Source: Anaerolineae bacterium
GTDB lineage: Bacteria > Chloroflexota > Anaerolineae > Anaerolineales > Villigracilaceae
Length of the DNA stretch: 48,255 bases
Reading direction: 5' to 3'
NCBI GenBank assembly: GCA_018648605.1
Contig: JABGQU010000004.1
Span: 1 to 48,255, forward strand
Shown here piece by piece: positions 41,290 to 48,255 of the stretch (positions are counted from its first letter, which is position 1; every line of letters begins with the position of its first letter). The notes under the pieces are model-generated. The model was given only the letters and a program-made list of their open reading frames with translations. It made no database searches and had not been told where the DNA came from. A program made the position numbers and the translations under genes.

Positions 41290-44108
41290 TGGAAACTATT
41301 CGATGCCCTATTTGTGGTTCCTCGAATCCTGGCACATTGGAAAGATGCAAAGCCTGCAATCAGATTTTACGACAAAGCACTACTGAATTGGATGGCAGGG
41401 CAGAGCGGATATCCTCTGGGCAGACACCTACTGAAAAGAAAACTTCTGAGCTTGAAGCGGCACTTCCTGCCTGGTTGCGACATGCGCGTCAGAGAGATGA
41501 GGAAGAAGAACAAACAGCAAGCGCCTCTGATCCTGAAGAAATACAAGCACAAGATCAGAAACCTGAAGAAGTCCCTATTCCTCCTGATTTTTCTGAAGAG
41601 GTTGAAGAAGAAAGTAATGCTGTATCAGACCCACTCGACTGGCTCGCTGGACTAGATAGCGAGGAAGATGAGGAAGAAGCCGCCGATTGGCTGGTCAACT
41701 TGCAGGGCGATCTTGCCTCTGAAGAAGAGATTAAAGAAGAGCCTCATGCAGATAGACCTGCTGCCGACGAACCCATCACTGCAAATATCCCTCCTGCGTC
41801 TACGGATGAGGAGGAAGCCTCCGTGCAAACAGGAGAACTTCCCGGCTGGATATCCGATCTTCAAGGTGGCGAGACAGAAGACAGTTCTTCTTTACCGGAC
41901 TTGCTGGTACAAGAGGAAGCTGCGCCTGTTTCAGATACAGATGAAGGTGGTCTCCCCGATTGGCTTTCGCGTCTCTCAGAAGAAGCTGAAACGCCTGCTG
42001 CCTCCATTGAAACATCTCCGGCTCAACCTGTTTCCGTGTCAACAACAGATGCCGAACCTCTGGCAGCCGAGGCTAGCGATGCCCTTCCCGATTGGATGGC
42101 AGACCTTCAGCCGATTGGTGAAACGACAGAAGCCCCTCCCTCTTCTGTTGAAAGCAAACCTGAAGTAAAGCCTACTGAAGCTGACGATGCTCTCCCCGAT
42201 TGGATGGCGGATCTTCAACCTGTTGGTGAGGAGACTCCGGCTGAGGAAGCCGCTGAGTCTGCAATAGCCAGCGATGAACTCCCTGATTGGCTCTCAGATG
42301 AAGAAAAACCTCCTGCTGTTGAAAGCGTACCTGAAGAGTCGCAGCCCGCCGAAGTTGCTGAAGACCTCCCCGATTGGATGACAAACCTCCAGGCTGCTGA
42401 AGAAGACCCTACTCTGGCTGCAGAAGCGACAGAAGATGATGATCTCCCAGATTGGCTTAACACCATTCCCGCAGAAGATTTTTCGGGGCAGGGCAGTGAT
42501 AAAACGGTCGATCTTCCTCCTCAAGAAAATATTGAAGAAGAGCTGGCAAGCCCACAGGCGCTTGAAACGTTATCTACTGAGTTAACAAGAGATGCTGACG
42601 AAGATCCAACTCTCGCGGCAGCAGAGGCAGAAGTCCCCGATTGGCTATCCAGAATGGAAAAGCCCGCTACAGGGCCTCTTTCTGAAATAACCCCCGCGGC
42701 TACCGAAACGGAAACTCCCGACTGGATTGCCTCATTGCCTGCAGAAGATGAAACAGAAAAGGAAAATTCTGCCGAAGTTGAAACATCTGCCAGCAGCCCT
42801 GCTTTTGTGGCAGATGGCTCTTTCGTAGATGGTGACGCAAGCGATGATTCAGATGAAATCTTTGGGATAGAGATGCCCGATTGGCTTTCGAGCCTTGCAC
42901 CTTCTGATGCGGAGAAAGTTGAAAAAGAACCTGATGCTGCCCAGGCAGGTGCGCCTGAAGATCTCTCTGGCGCAGAATTACCAAGCTGGGTTCAGGCAAT
43001 GCGACCTGTGGCATCGGTTGTTTCAGATTCTTCAAAATCAAAGGATGGCGAAGAACATGTTGTTGCCTCTACCGGTCCTTTGGCAGGGCTTAGTGGTATC
43101 TTGCCCGTTGGTCCGGGCATGGGGACCAAAAACAAGCCCCGTGCACATGCAATTAAACTGCGAGTAACAGATAGCCAGCAAAGTAGCGCGGCGATTTTGG
43201 AGAATTTATTAGCGAGCGAATCAGAATCTTCTTTTTCGCAAAAGGCTGATAAAACGACTTCATTACCCCTCTTGCGCTGGGGTATCGCACTTTTGCTCTT
43301 TCTGGCGATTGGGTACTCATTATTTACTCAAACAAAGATGGCCCCCTCTCCGAATATCGCAGTACCAGAGGTTGGCGCAGCTATCCAGGAAATTAATCAA
43401 CTTCCAGAAGCGGGGAGTGCCCTGCTTATTTTTGACTACGAAGCAGCCTTATCAGCTGAAATGCAAGTCGCCGCTGCCCCGCTGATCGACCACCTAATGC
43501 TGCGTGGTGAGAAAATTGCGGTACTGTCTACCTCCCCAACCGGGCCCGCGTTGGCAGAAAGATTTTTGCAGGAAACCCAGAGCAGTCATGCCTATCAACA
43601 AGGCATAGATTATGTCAACTTGGGTTATCTGCCTGGTGGCGCATCGGGAATGTTGAGCTTTATTAGCAGCCCGCAAAATGCCATTGCTGCACAATTGAAC
43701 GGTGCATCAGTTTGGGATTTAGCACCTCTTGCCAATATCACTAACTTGACAGACTTCTCAGTAGTGATTGTCTTAACGGATGATGTAGAGCGAGGACGCT
43801 CGTGGATTGAACAGGCTTCCGCTACACTGAATGCCTCCGCCACCCCATTTTTGATGGCAATTAGCGCACAAGCCGAACCGATCATCTACCCATATTTTGC
43901 CTCCGGCCAAGTGGATGGGTTAGTCAGCGGGCTATCTGGTGGCGCAACCTATGAACGTCTGCAGGGACAAAGCGGCGTTGGGCGCAAGTATTGGGATGCC
44001 TACAGCATTGGTCTTCTTTTGGCAGAGATTCTGATCGTAGTCGGTGCGACGATCAACCTCCTGGCATCATTACGAGCGCGCCAAAAAACAGACGAGGATG
44101 AGGGCTAA
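41289..44108 (+). CDS. Zinc-ribbon protein with 14 LPDW-type repeats and a membrane-anchored C-terminal domain
   Basis: This is a 939-aa protein. Residues 6-23 form a zinc ribbon (CPIC...CKAC). A very acidic, probably disordered stretch of about 600 residues follows. It carries 14 spaced copies of a short motif, L-P-D-W-[LMI]-x-x-L, for example ALPDWMADLQP (twice), GLPDWLSRL, DLPDWLNTIP and EMPDWLSSL. A membrane segment lies at about 660-680 (WGIALLLFLAIGYSLFT), then a folded domain of about 220 residues (SALLIFDYEAALSAEMQVAAAPLIDHLMLRG), and a final helix (SIGLLLAEILIVVGATINLLASL). The repeats look like docking sites for a partner; the C-terminal domain may lie outside the cell. I know no characterised homologue. 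Confidence 0.75.
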   Translation: METIRCPICGSSNPGTLERCKACNQILRQSTTELDGRAERISSGQTPTEKKTSELEAALPAWLRHARQRDEEEEQTASASDPEEIQAQDQKPEEVPIPPDFSEEVEEESNAVSDPLDWLAGLDSEEDEEEAADWLVNLQGDLASEEEIKEEPHADRPAADEPITANIPPASTDEEEASVQTGELPGWISDLQGGETEDSSSLPDLLVQEEAAPVSDTDEGGLPDWLSRLSEEAETPAASIETSPAQPVSVSTTDAEPLAAEASDALPDWMADLQPIGETTEAPPSSVESKPEVKPTEADDALPDWMADLQPVGEETPAEEAAESAIASDELPDWLSDEEKPPAVESVPEESQPAEVAEDLPDWMTNLQAAEEDPTLAAEATEDDDLPDWLNTIPAEDFSGQGSDKTVDLPPQENIEEELASPQALETLSTELTRDADEDPTLAAAEAEVPDWLSRMEKPATGPLSEITPAATETETPDWIASLPAEDETEKENSAEVETSASSPAFVADGSFVDGDASDDSDEIFGIEMPDWLSSLAPSDAEKVEKEPDAAQAGAPEDLSGAELPSWVQAMRPVASVVSDSSKSKDGEEHVVASTGPLAGLSGILPVGPGMGTKNKPRAHAIKLRVTDSQQSSAAILENLLASESESSFSQKADKTTSLPLLRWGIALLLFLAIGYSLFTQTKMAPSPNIAVPEVGAAIQEINQLPEAGSALLIFDYEAALSAEMQVAAAPLIDHLMLRGEKIAVLSTSPTGPALAERFLQETQSSHAYQQGIDYVNLGYLPGGASGMLSFISSPQNAIAAQLNGASVWDLAPLANITNLTDFSVVIVLTDDVERGRSWIEQASATLNASATPFLMAISAQAEPIIYPYFASGQVDGLVSGLSGGATYERLQGQSGVGRKYWDAYSIGLLLAEILIVVGATINLLASLRARQKTDEDEG

Positions 44109-44110
44109 AA

Positions 44111-44800
44111 ATGTCTTTTTCTCCTGAGTTAATTTCAGGCTTGATTGCCTTTCTCCTGACCTTATTTGTCTTATCCTACTTAATAGGTGATCAGATACTC
44201 TTCCGAGCAACCATTAATATTTTTGTTGGTGCATCGGCTGGTTATGTTGCAACCGTTGCCTGGCATCAGGTTTTGGCGCCAAATCTAGTTCGTCCGCTTC
44301 TTTCTGGGACATCAGCAGAAAAGATGCTGGCAATCATTCCCCTCACTTTATCGCTTTTATTGCTTGCAAAAGCCATTCCGCCTTTATCAAAACTGGGAAC
44401 ACCCTCAGTCGCTTTTATGGTTGGTACAGGAGCGGCAGTAGCCATTGGTGGAGCAGTAACGGGAACGATATTCCCGCAAGTTACTGCCACCATCAACCTC
44501 TTCGATATGGCAGCCGCAAATGAGCGTGGTATTTCTTCAAGTGTTCAATTCCTTGAAGGTGGTTTAATGATCTTGGGAACAATTTCCACGCTGGTCTATT
44601 TCCAATTTACAGCAAAGCGCGGTACCGATGGCACATATCGCCGTAATCTGTTCACAAAAATACTCTCATTGATCGGTGGCATCTTCATAGCCATCACCTT
44701 TGGTGTTCTCCTCGCTGGTGTTTATTCCGCTGCGCTCACGGCTCTAATTGAGCGACTTGATTTCTTGATCTCTTTTGCAGGTTCATTATGGCTTCCGTAA
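44111..44800 (+). CDS. Six-helix membrane protein, unknown
   Basis: This 229-aa protein has about six membrane segments (8-25, 33-55, 75-95, 108-130, 147-170, 180-215) and almost no soluble domains. Gly/Ala-rich helices (FMVGTGAAVAIGGAVTGTIF) suggest tight packing or a pore. Its last 13 bases overlap the MutL-like gene. It is unrelated by eye to the other six-helix protein (40669-41289), although both could be subunits of the same complex. No function can be assigned. Confidence 0.72.
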   Translation: MSFSPELISGLIAFLLTLFVLSYLIGDQILFRATINIFVGASAGYVATVAWHQVLAPNLVRPLLSGTSAEKMLAIIPLTLSLLLLAKAIPPLSKLGTPSVAFMVGTGAAVAIGGAVTGTIFPQVTATINLFDMAAANERGISSSVQFLEGGLMILGTISTLVYFQFTAKRGTDGTYRRNLFTKILSLIGGIFIAITFGVLLAGVYSAALTALIERLDFLISFAGSLWLP

Positions 44801-46539
44801 TAGAAAGTGATTCTGTACTAGCTCTTGATATTGGCTCGGCAACCACGCGCGCCATGCTTTTTGACGTAGTCGAAGGGCGTTATCGCTTTGTTGCCATTGG
44901 GCAAGCCTCCAGTTCTGCACATGCGCCCTTCAATGATGTGGCTCATGGTGTTGAAGGGGCAATTCAAAAATTACAAGAGATCACGGGCAGAATATTCCTT
45001 GATTCAGATCGTCGCCTGATCGCCTCTGTGCAAGCAGATGGCACTGGCATTGAATCTGTTTCTGCAACCATCTCTGCGGGCGCAACGCTCAAGGTTGTAG
45101 TCGCGGGCTTACTCGCAGATGTTTCTCTTGAAAGCGCGGAGAATCTTGCCGAATCAACCTATGCACAGATCGTAGAAAAAATAAGTCTTAACGATCCTCG
45201 CAAAGCAGAAGAGCAAATTGATTCCATTCTGAAAGCGAACCCCGATCTGATCATTATTGCAGGTGGAACAGATAACGGTGCTTCACAGTCTTTACAAAAG
45301 ATCATCGAGATCATTGGCTTGACAACATACCTCATGCCTAGCGAAAAACGCCCAGTTATCATCTTTGCAGGCAACAAAGAAATGCGCAATGAAGTGCGTG
45401 AACTTCTTGAACCGCTAAGCAGCGGCTTGTATACCACATCCAATATCCGCCCATCTGTCGAAAGAGAAGACTTGGCACATGCACGGAAAGAATTAGCGCG
45501 TGCGGTCGTCTCGATTCGTAAAAAACAGATTCCAGGCGTGGATGAAATCGACATGTGGTCAGGCGGGCATATGCTCCCCTCTGCATTTGCCGAGGGAAGA
45601 ATTATCAAACTGCTTAGTAAGCTCTATGGTGCAGGAAAAGCAGTTCTATCCGTTAATTTGGGCGCATCGGCAACCACGCTAAATGCAGGGTTTAGTGCTC
45701 GTCTTTTCTCTAAAAATTACCCGCAATTTGGCATGGGAGCAAGCCTTACAGAACTCCTCAAATATACGACAGCCGAGGATATCGCTCGTTGGCTGACAAT
45801 TGATATTTCCCCACAACGTATCAGCAACTATATCTATACCAAAGCACTATATCCTAACAGTATCCCCGCTACCAAAGATGACTTGCAGATAGAGCAAGCA
45901 TTGGGACGAGAAGCCTTGCGGATTGCCTTACATGAAGCGCAGGAAAAGCTTCCGACAGACGTACCCGTTCTTAACAAAGACTTGCTTCCGTTATTTGAAA
46001 TTATCCTGGCTGGAGGCAGTATCATTTCAAACGCCCCCACGCTGGGACAAAGCCTCCTCATTCTGCTGGATGCCCTCCAACCAGTGGGCATTAGCACGCT
46101 CATCCTCGATCAAAACAATTTACTCCCAGCTCTAGGTGCAGCGGCAGAGCTAAATAGCATCCTGCCCGTACAAGCTTTGGAAACAGGCGCTTTTCTCAAC
46201 CTTGCCACAGTAATTGCGCCAATTTGCTCTGCACGTTATGGAACAAATATACTCAAAGCGAGCTTGCGCCGTGCGGATGGTTCAGTTACCGTTGTTGAGC
46301 TAAAACAAGGTGGTCTTGAAGTTTTGCCCCTCAAAATTGGCGAAGTTGCCGACTTGAATCTACAACCTTTCCATCGTGCAAATATTGGTCACGGTGCTGG
46401 GCGAAAAGTTTCCATGAAAGTGGGGGGCAGCGCAATAGGCATTGTTCTCGATGGACGTGGACGCCCTCTTGTTTTGACATCTGATGATATCCGTCGCCGC
46501 GAACTAAATAAAAAGTGGCTTTGGACATTGGGAGGTTAG
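44788..46539 (+). CDS. MutL-like ASKHA ATPase (glutamate-mutase-L family)
   Basis: This is a 583-aa protein of the actin/Hsp70 ATPase superfamily. The phosphate-1 loop is LALDIGSATTRAMLFDVV; a second loop is VNLGASATTLNAGF; the adenosine motif is ILAGGSIISNAP. The overall arrangement matches the MutL/GlmL family, which in known operons stands beside B12-dependent glutamate or ornithine mutase and probably reactivates it. No mutase is encoded in the window; instead it is flanked by membrane proteins. It may therefore be a motor or assembly ATPase for the cluster. Its start overlaps the previous gene, and the next gene begins right after its stop. Confidence 0.82.
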   Translation: MASVIESDSVLALDIGSATTRAMLFDVVEGRYRFVAIGQASSSAHAPFNDVAHGVEGAIQKLQEITGRIFLDSDRRLIASVQADGTGIESVSATISAGATLKVVVAGLLADVSLESAENLAESTYAQIVEKISLNDPRKAEEQIDSILKANPDLIIIAGGTDNGASQSLQKIIEIIGLTTYLMPSEKRPVIIFAGNKEMRNEVRELLEPLSSGLYTTSNIRPSVEREDLAHARKELARAVVSIRKKQIPGVDEIDMWSGGHMLPSAFAEGRIIKLLSKLYGAGKAVLSVNLGASATTLNAGFSARLFSKNYPQFGMGASLTELLKYTTAEDIARWLTIDISPQRISNYIYTKALYPNSIPATKDDLQIEQALGREALRIALHEAQEKLPTDVPVLNKDLLPLFEIILAGGSIISNAPTLGQSLLILLDALQPVGISTLILDQNNLLPALGAAAELNSILPVQALETGAFLNLATVIAPICSARYGTNILKASLRRADGSVTVVELKQGGLEVLPLKIGEVADLNLQPFHRANIGHGAGRKVSMKVGGSAIGIVLDGRGRPLVLTSDDIRRRELNKKWLWTLGG

Positions 46540-47601
46540 ATGATGCTTGCACCGGTAACTTATAACCTTGCACTGACCACCATTCTTCGGAAACGAGTTC
46601 TTCCGGTTGATGGCGAAGTGATCCCTAAGTTGAATCAGCGTGTAGCTGCAACTGATGTGATCGCAGAAGCCTCCTATTCTCACAGCCATCATCTTATTGA
46701 TGTTGCGCGTATTCTGGGCATTAAACCCAATGTAGCTGAGAAATTAGTCAGCCTGCACGTCGGGGAAGAAGTATCGGCAGGCACGGTCGTTGCTACAGGT
46801 TTTGGCTTATTCTCTAAGCCAATTAAAGTAGAGCATAGCGGGCGCGTTGTTGCGACGGGCGGTGGTCAGGTTTTGTTGGATATTTCTCAAAAAGATTTTC
46901 AACTCAAAGCTGGGATTTCAGGCGAAATAATAGAAATTATTCCCAAACGTGGGGTGGTTATTCAAGAAGTGGGTGGCTTGATCCAGGGCGTTTGGGGAAA
47001 CGGGAAAATTGCTCGTGGCAGGCTCCACGTTCTTGCGCAGAAACCGAACGAAATATTGGCAGCAAGCCAATTAGACATTAGTCTCCGCAGCCTTGTTCTT
47101 TTAGCGGGCTCATGTCAGGATACGGACAGTCTAAAGGCAGCGGCAGATATTACAGCACGCGGGCTGATCCTATCCAGTATTCACCCAATGTTATTAGATT
47201 TTGCCCGCAAGATGCCTTACCCCATTATCGTGACGGATATAATCGGGCAGCAGGCGATGAATGCAAGTGCTTATAAAATTTTAAGTACCAATAATCAACG
47301 CGAAAATGTATCTCTCAACGCTGGCGCTTATAATCGATATACAGGCGCTCGCCCAGAGATCGTGATCCCTTTACCGCATGCAGATATTCCGCCCGTTCCG
47401 CGTGATGTAGACCTTTTTGCGCCTGGCCAGGCAGTGCGTTTATGCCGCGCACCTCATGCTGGCGCAAAGGGGACCTTGGTGAATTTACCATCGGGTTTAA
47501 AAACTTTACCAAATGGATTGCGCGTTATGGCGGCTGAAGTGAAATTGGATAATGGAGAACGGATTACCGTTCCTCTGGTAAACTTGGAAGTATTGGGATA
47601 A
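46540..47601 (+). CDS. Barrel-sandwich/KOW-like protein of the membrane cluster
   Basis: This is a 353-aa soluble protein. The N-terminal half looks like biotinyl/lipoyl-type barrel-sandwich repeats (LPVDGEVIPKLNQRVAATDVIAEA; VSAGTVVATGFGLFSKPIKVEHSGRVVATGGGQVLLDI), as in RnfC N-termini. The middle (SLVLLAGSCQDTDSLKAAADITARGLILSSIHP) may be a Rossmann-like segment. The C-terminus (APGQAVRLCRAPHAGAKGTLVNL, then VPLVNLEVLG) resembles a KOW/SH3 module. No cofactor lysine motif was recognised. GGGAGG lies before the ATG. It probably acts with the MutL-like ATPase directly upstream, at the cytoplasmic face. Confidence 0.72.
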   Translation: MMLAPVTYNLALTTILRKRVLPVDGEVIPKLNQRVAATDVIAEASYSHSHHLIDVARILGIKPNVAEKLVSLHVGEEVSAGTVVATGFGLFSKPIKVEHSGRVVATGGGQVLLDISQKDFQLKAGISGEIIEIIPKRGVVIQEVGGLIQGVWGNGKIARGRLHVLAQKPNEILAASQLDISLRSLVLLAGSCQDTDSLKAAADITARGLILSSIHPMLLDFARKMPYPIIVTDIIGQQAMNASAYKILSTNNQRENVSLNAGAYNRYTGARPEIVIPLPHADIPPVPRDVDLFAPGQAVRLCRAPHAGAKGTLVNLPSGLKTLPNGLRVMAAEVKLDNGERITVPLVNLEVLG

Positions 47602-47634
47602 AAAATCCCCTATTTTAGAAAGAGGAGAGCAGCT

Positions 47635-48192
47635 ATGGCTATTTTTGATGATAACGATATTACCTTCCCTGAAGACGAGGAATTGCCAGAAGAATCGAGC
47701 AATAGAACCTTTATTATCGCTGCCAGTGTTATGGGTGGGATCATTTTGATCTCGTTAGTTTGTATCGCTGCTTACGCCTTGTTTTTTGCCCCCAATCAGA
47801 AAGAAGAAGCTGCCAGCGCTGAAGCAACCTTGATAGCACAGAACACCCAGGTTGCCCAAATGTTGACGGAGACAGCCGTAGCGAATGCTGTCGCCTTGAC
47901 TCCGATGGCAAGCCCCAGCGCAATTGCCTCGCCGACAGCCAGCCCGACGCCCGCGATTGTAGTTGCTACCGAGACCCCAACAGCTACGCCAGATATTGCG
48001 GCTACCGGTACTGTTGCGGCTGCGCTTACCCAGGCGGCAAATGCGATCCAAACCAATGTGCCGACTCCATCTGAACTAACAGATACCGGCTTTGCTGATG
48101 ATGTTGGCATCCCCGGTTTATTTGCAATGATGCTCCTGTTTCTTGCGGTGATTTTCTTCGCCCGCAGATTACGGCAGGCTTCTGCAAGCTAG
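47635..48192 (+). CDS. Double-anchored Thr/Pro/Ala-rich stalk protein
   Basis: This 185-aa protein begins with an acidic cytoplasmic tail and a membrane helix (about 27-47, FIIAASVMGGIILISLVCIA). A long Ala/Thr-rich outer segment (50-150) follows, including SPSAIASPTASPTPAIV. The end has a sorting-signal-like layout: LTDTG, a short spacer, a hydrophobic helix (GLFAMMLLFLAVIFFA) and RRLRQ. Such LPxTG-like tails occur on Chloroflexota surface proteins, but here both ends look membrane-embedded. GAGGAG lies before the ATG. It is the last gene visible in the cluster, 33 bases after the previous one. Confidence 0.72.
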   Translation: MAIFDDNDITFPEDEELPEESSNRTFIIAASVMGGIILISLVCIAAYALFFAPNQKEEAASAEATLIAQNTQVAQMLTETAVANAVALTPMASPSAIASPTASPTPAIVVATETPTATPDIAATGTVAAALTQAANAIQTNVPTPSELTDTGFADDVGIPGLFAMMLLFLAVIFFARRLRQASAS

Positions 48193-48255
48193 GTTTTGAG
48201 AATAGACCTCTTGCAAAAGTCATTTTAGGTCCAGATTGTAGAGAGAAGCGATTAG
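48193..48255. other. Right-end sequence, no feature seen
   Basis: The final 63 bases hold no gene start or terminator that I can support. The cluster's end could lie here or beyond the window. Confidence 0.3.

Noticed and set aside
41668-42168. Extra frame of 166 aa inside the LPDW-repeat gene
   Set aside because: Shadow of the repetitive acidic gene in another frame; basic low-complexity translation and no ribosome site.
65-48255. CRISPR array
   Set aside because: The repeats are palindromic, dispersed and not regularly spaced with unique spacers; no cas genes are present.

Overview
The window reads as chromosomal DNA of a free-living bacterium, most likely a Chloroflexota member of the class Anaerolineae. 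This lineage call is an inference from four things: lipoproteins with Thr/Pro/Ala-rich linkers, the DUF1800/DUF1501 pair, many palindromic repeats in the spacers, and a membrane/MutL-like gene cluster at the right end that I associate with this group. There is no rRNA, phage, CRISPR array or complete IS. One tRNA (Pro, anticodon GGG) lies at 25960-26034.

Left part (1-9821). A FabL-like enoyl-ACP reductase and a small membrane protein come first. A leftward TetR-GNAT-Nudix group follows, divergent from a rightward pair: a GAP-type membrane exporter and a rifampicin-phosphotransferase-like PEP-synthase homologue. The divergent spacer holds two promoters covered by two TTAG/CTAA operator palindromes. 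Next is a leftward vitamin B12 uptake operon (btuF-btuC-btuD) behind a clear cobalamin riboswitch.

Middle (10358-26830). A thioredoxin-like lipoprotein has an in-frame UGA in a UxxC motif followed by a perfect SECIS-type hairpin, so it is probably a selenoprotein. The phosphate block has a lone pstB facing left, then pstS-pstC-pstA-pstB2-phoU-arsC facing right. Then come the DUF1800/DUF1501 secreted pair, an FTR1 iron permease, and a leftward replication operon: bifunctional nuclease, DnaB helicase, DnaD-like protein, a helicase loader with two fused AAA+ domains, and a radical-SAM sulfatase-maturase-like enzyme. The tRNA and a secreted lipoprotein lie to its right.

Branched-chain amino acid operon (39502 down to 26923, leftward). 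The order is promoter, leader peptide, attenuator, ilvD, ilvB, ilvN, ilvC, leuA, a 95-aa unknown, leuC, leuD, cimA, leuB. Together with a transaminase not in the window, these make valine, leucine and isoleucine (the last through citramalate). The 37-codon leader has a run of Leu/Ile/Val codons ahead of a strong terminator, which suggests transcription attenuation.

Right end (39685-48192). Eight tightly packed rightward genes form an uncharacterised membrane system: a 77-aa protein, a DUF6754-like membrane protein, two six-helix membrane proteins, a 939-aa zinc-ribbon protein with 14 LPDW-type repeats, a MutL-like ASKHA ATPase with no mutase beside it, a barrel-sandwich/KOW-like protein, and a double-anchored stalk protein. 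This is the best candidate for a previously undescribed system.

Several families of 50-170 bp palindromic repeats sit in the spacers. One lies exactly in frame (48 bp, 16 codons) inside the rifampicin-phosphotransferase-like gene.
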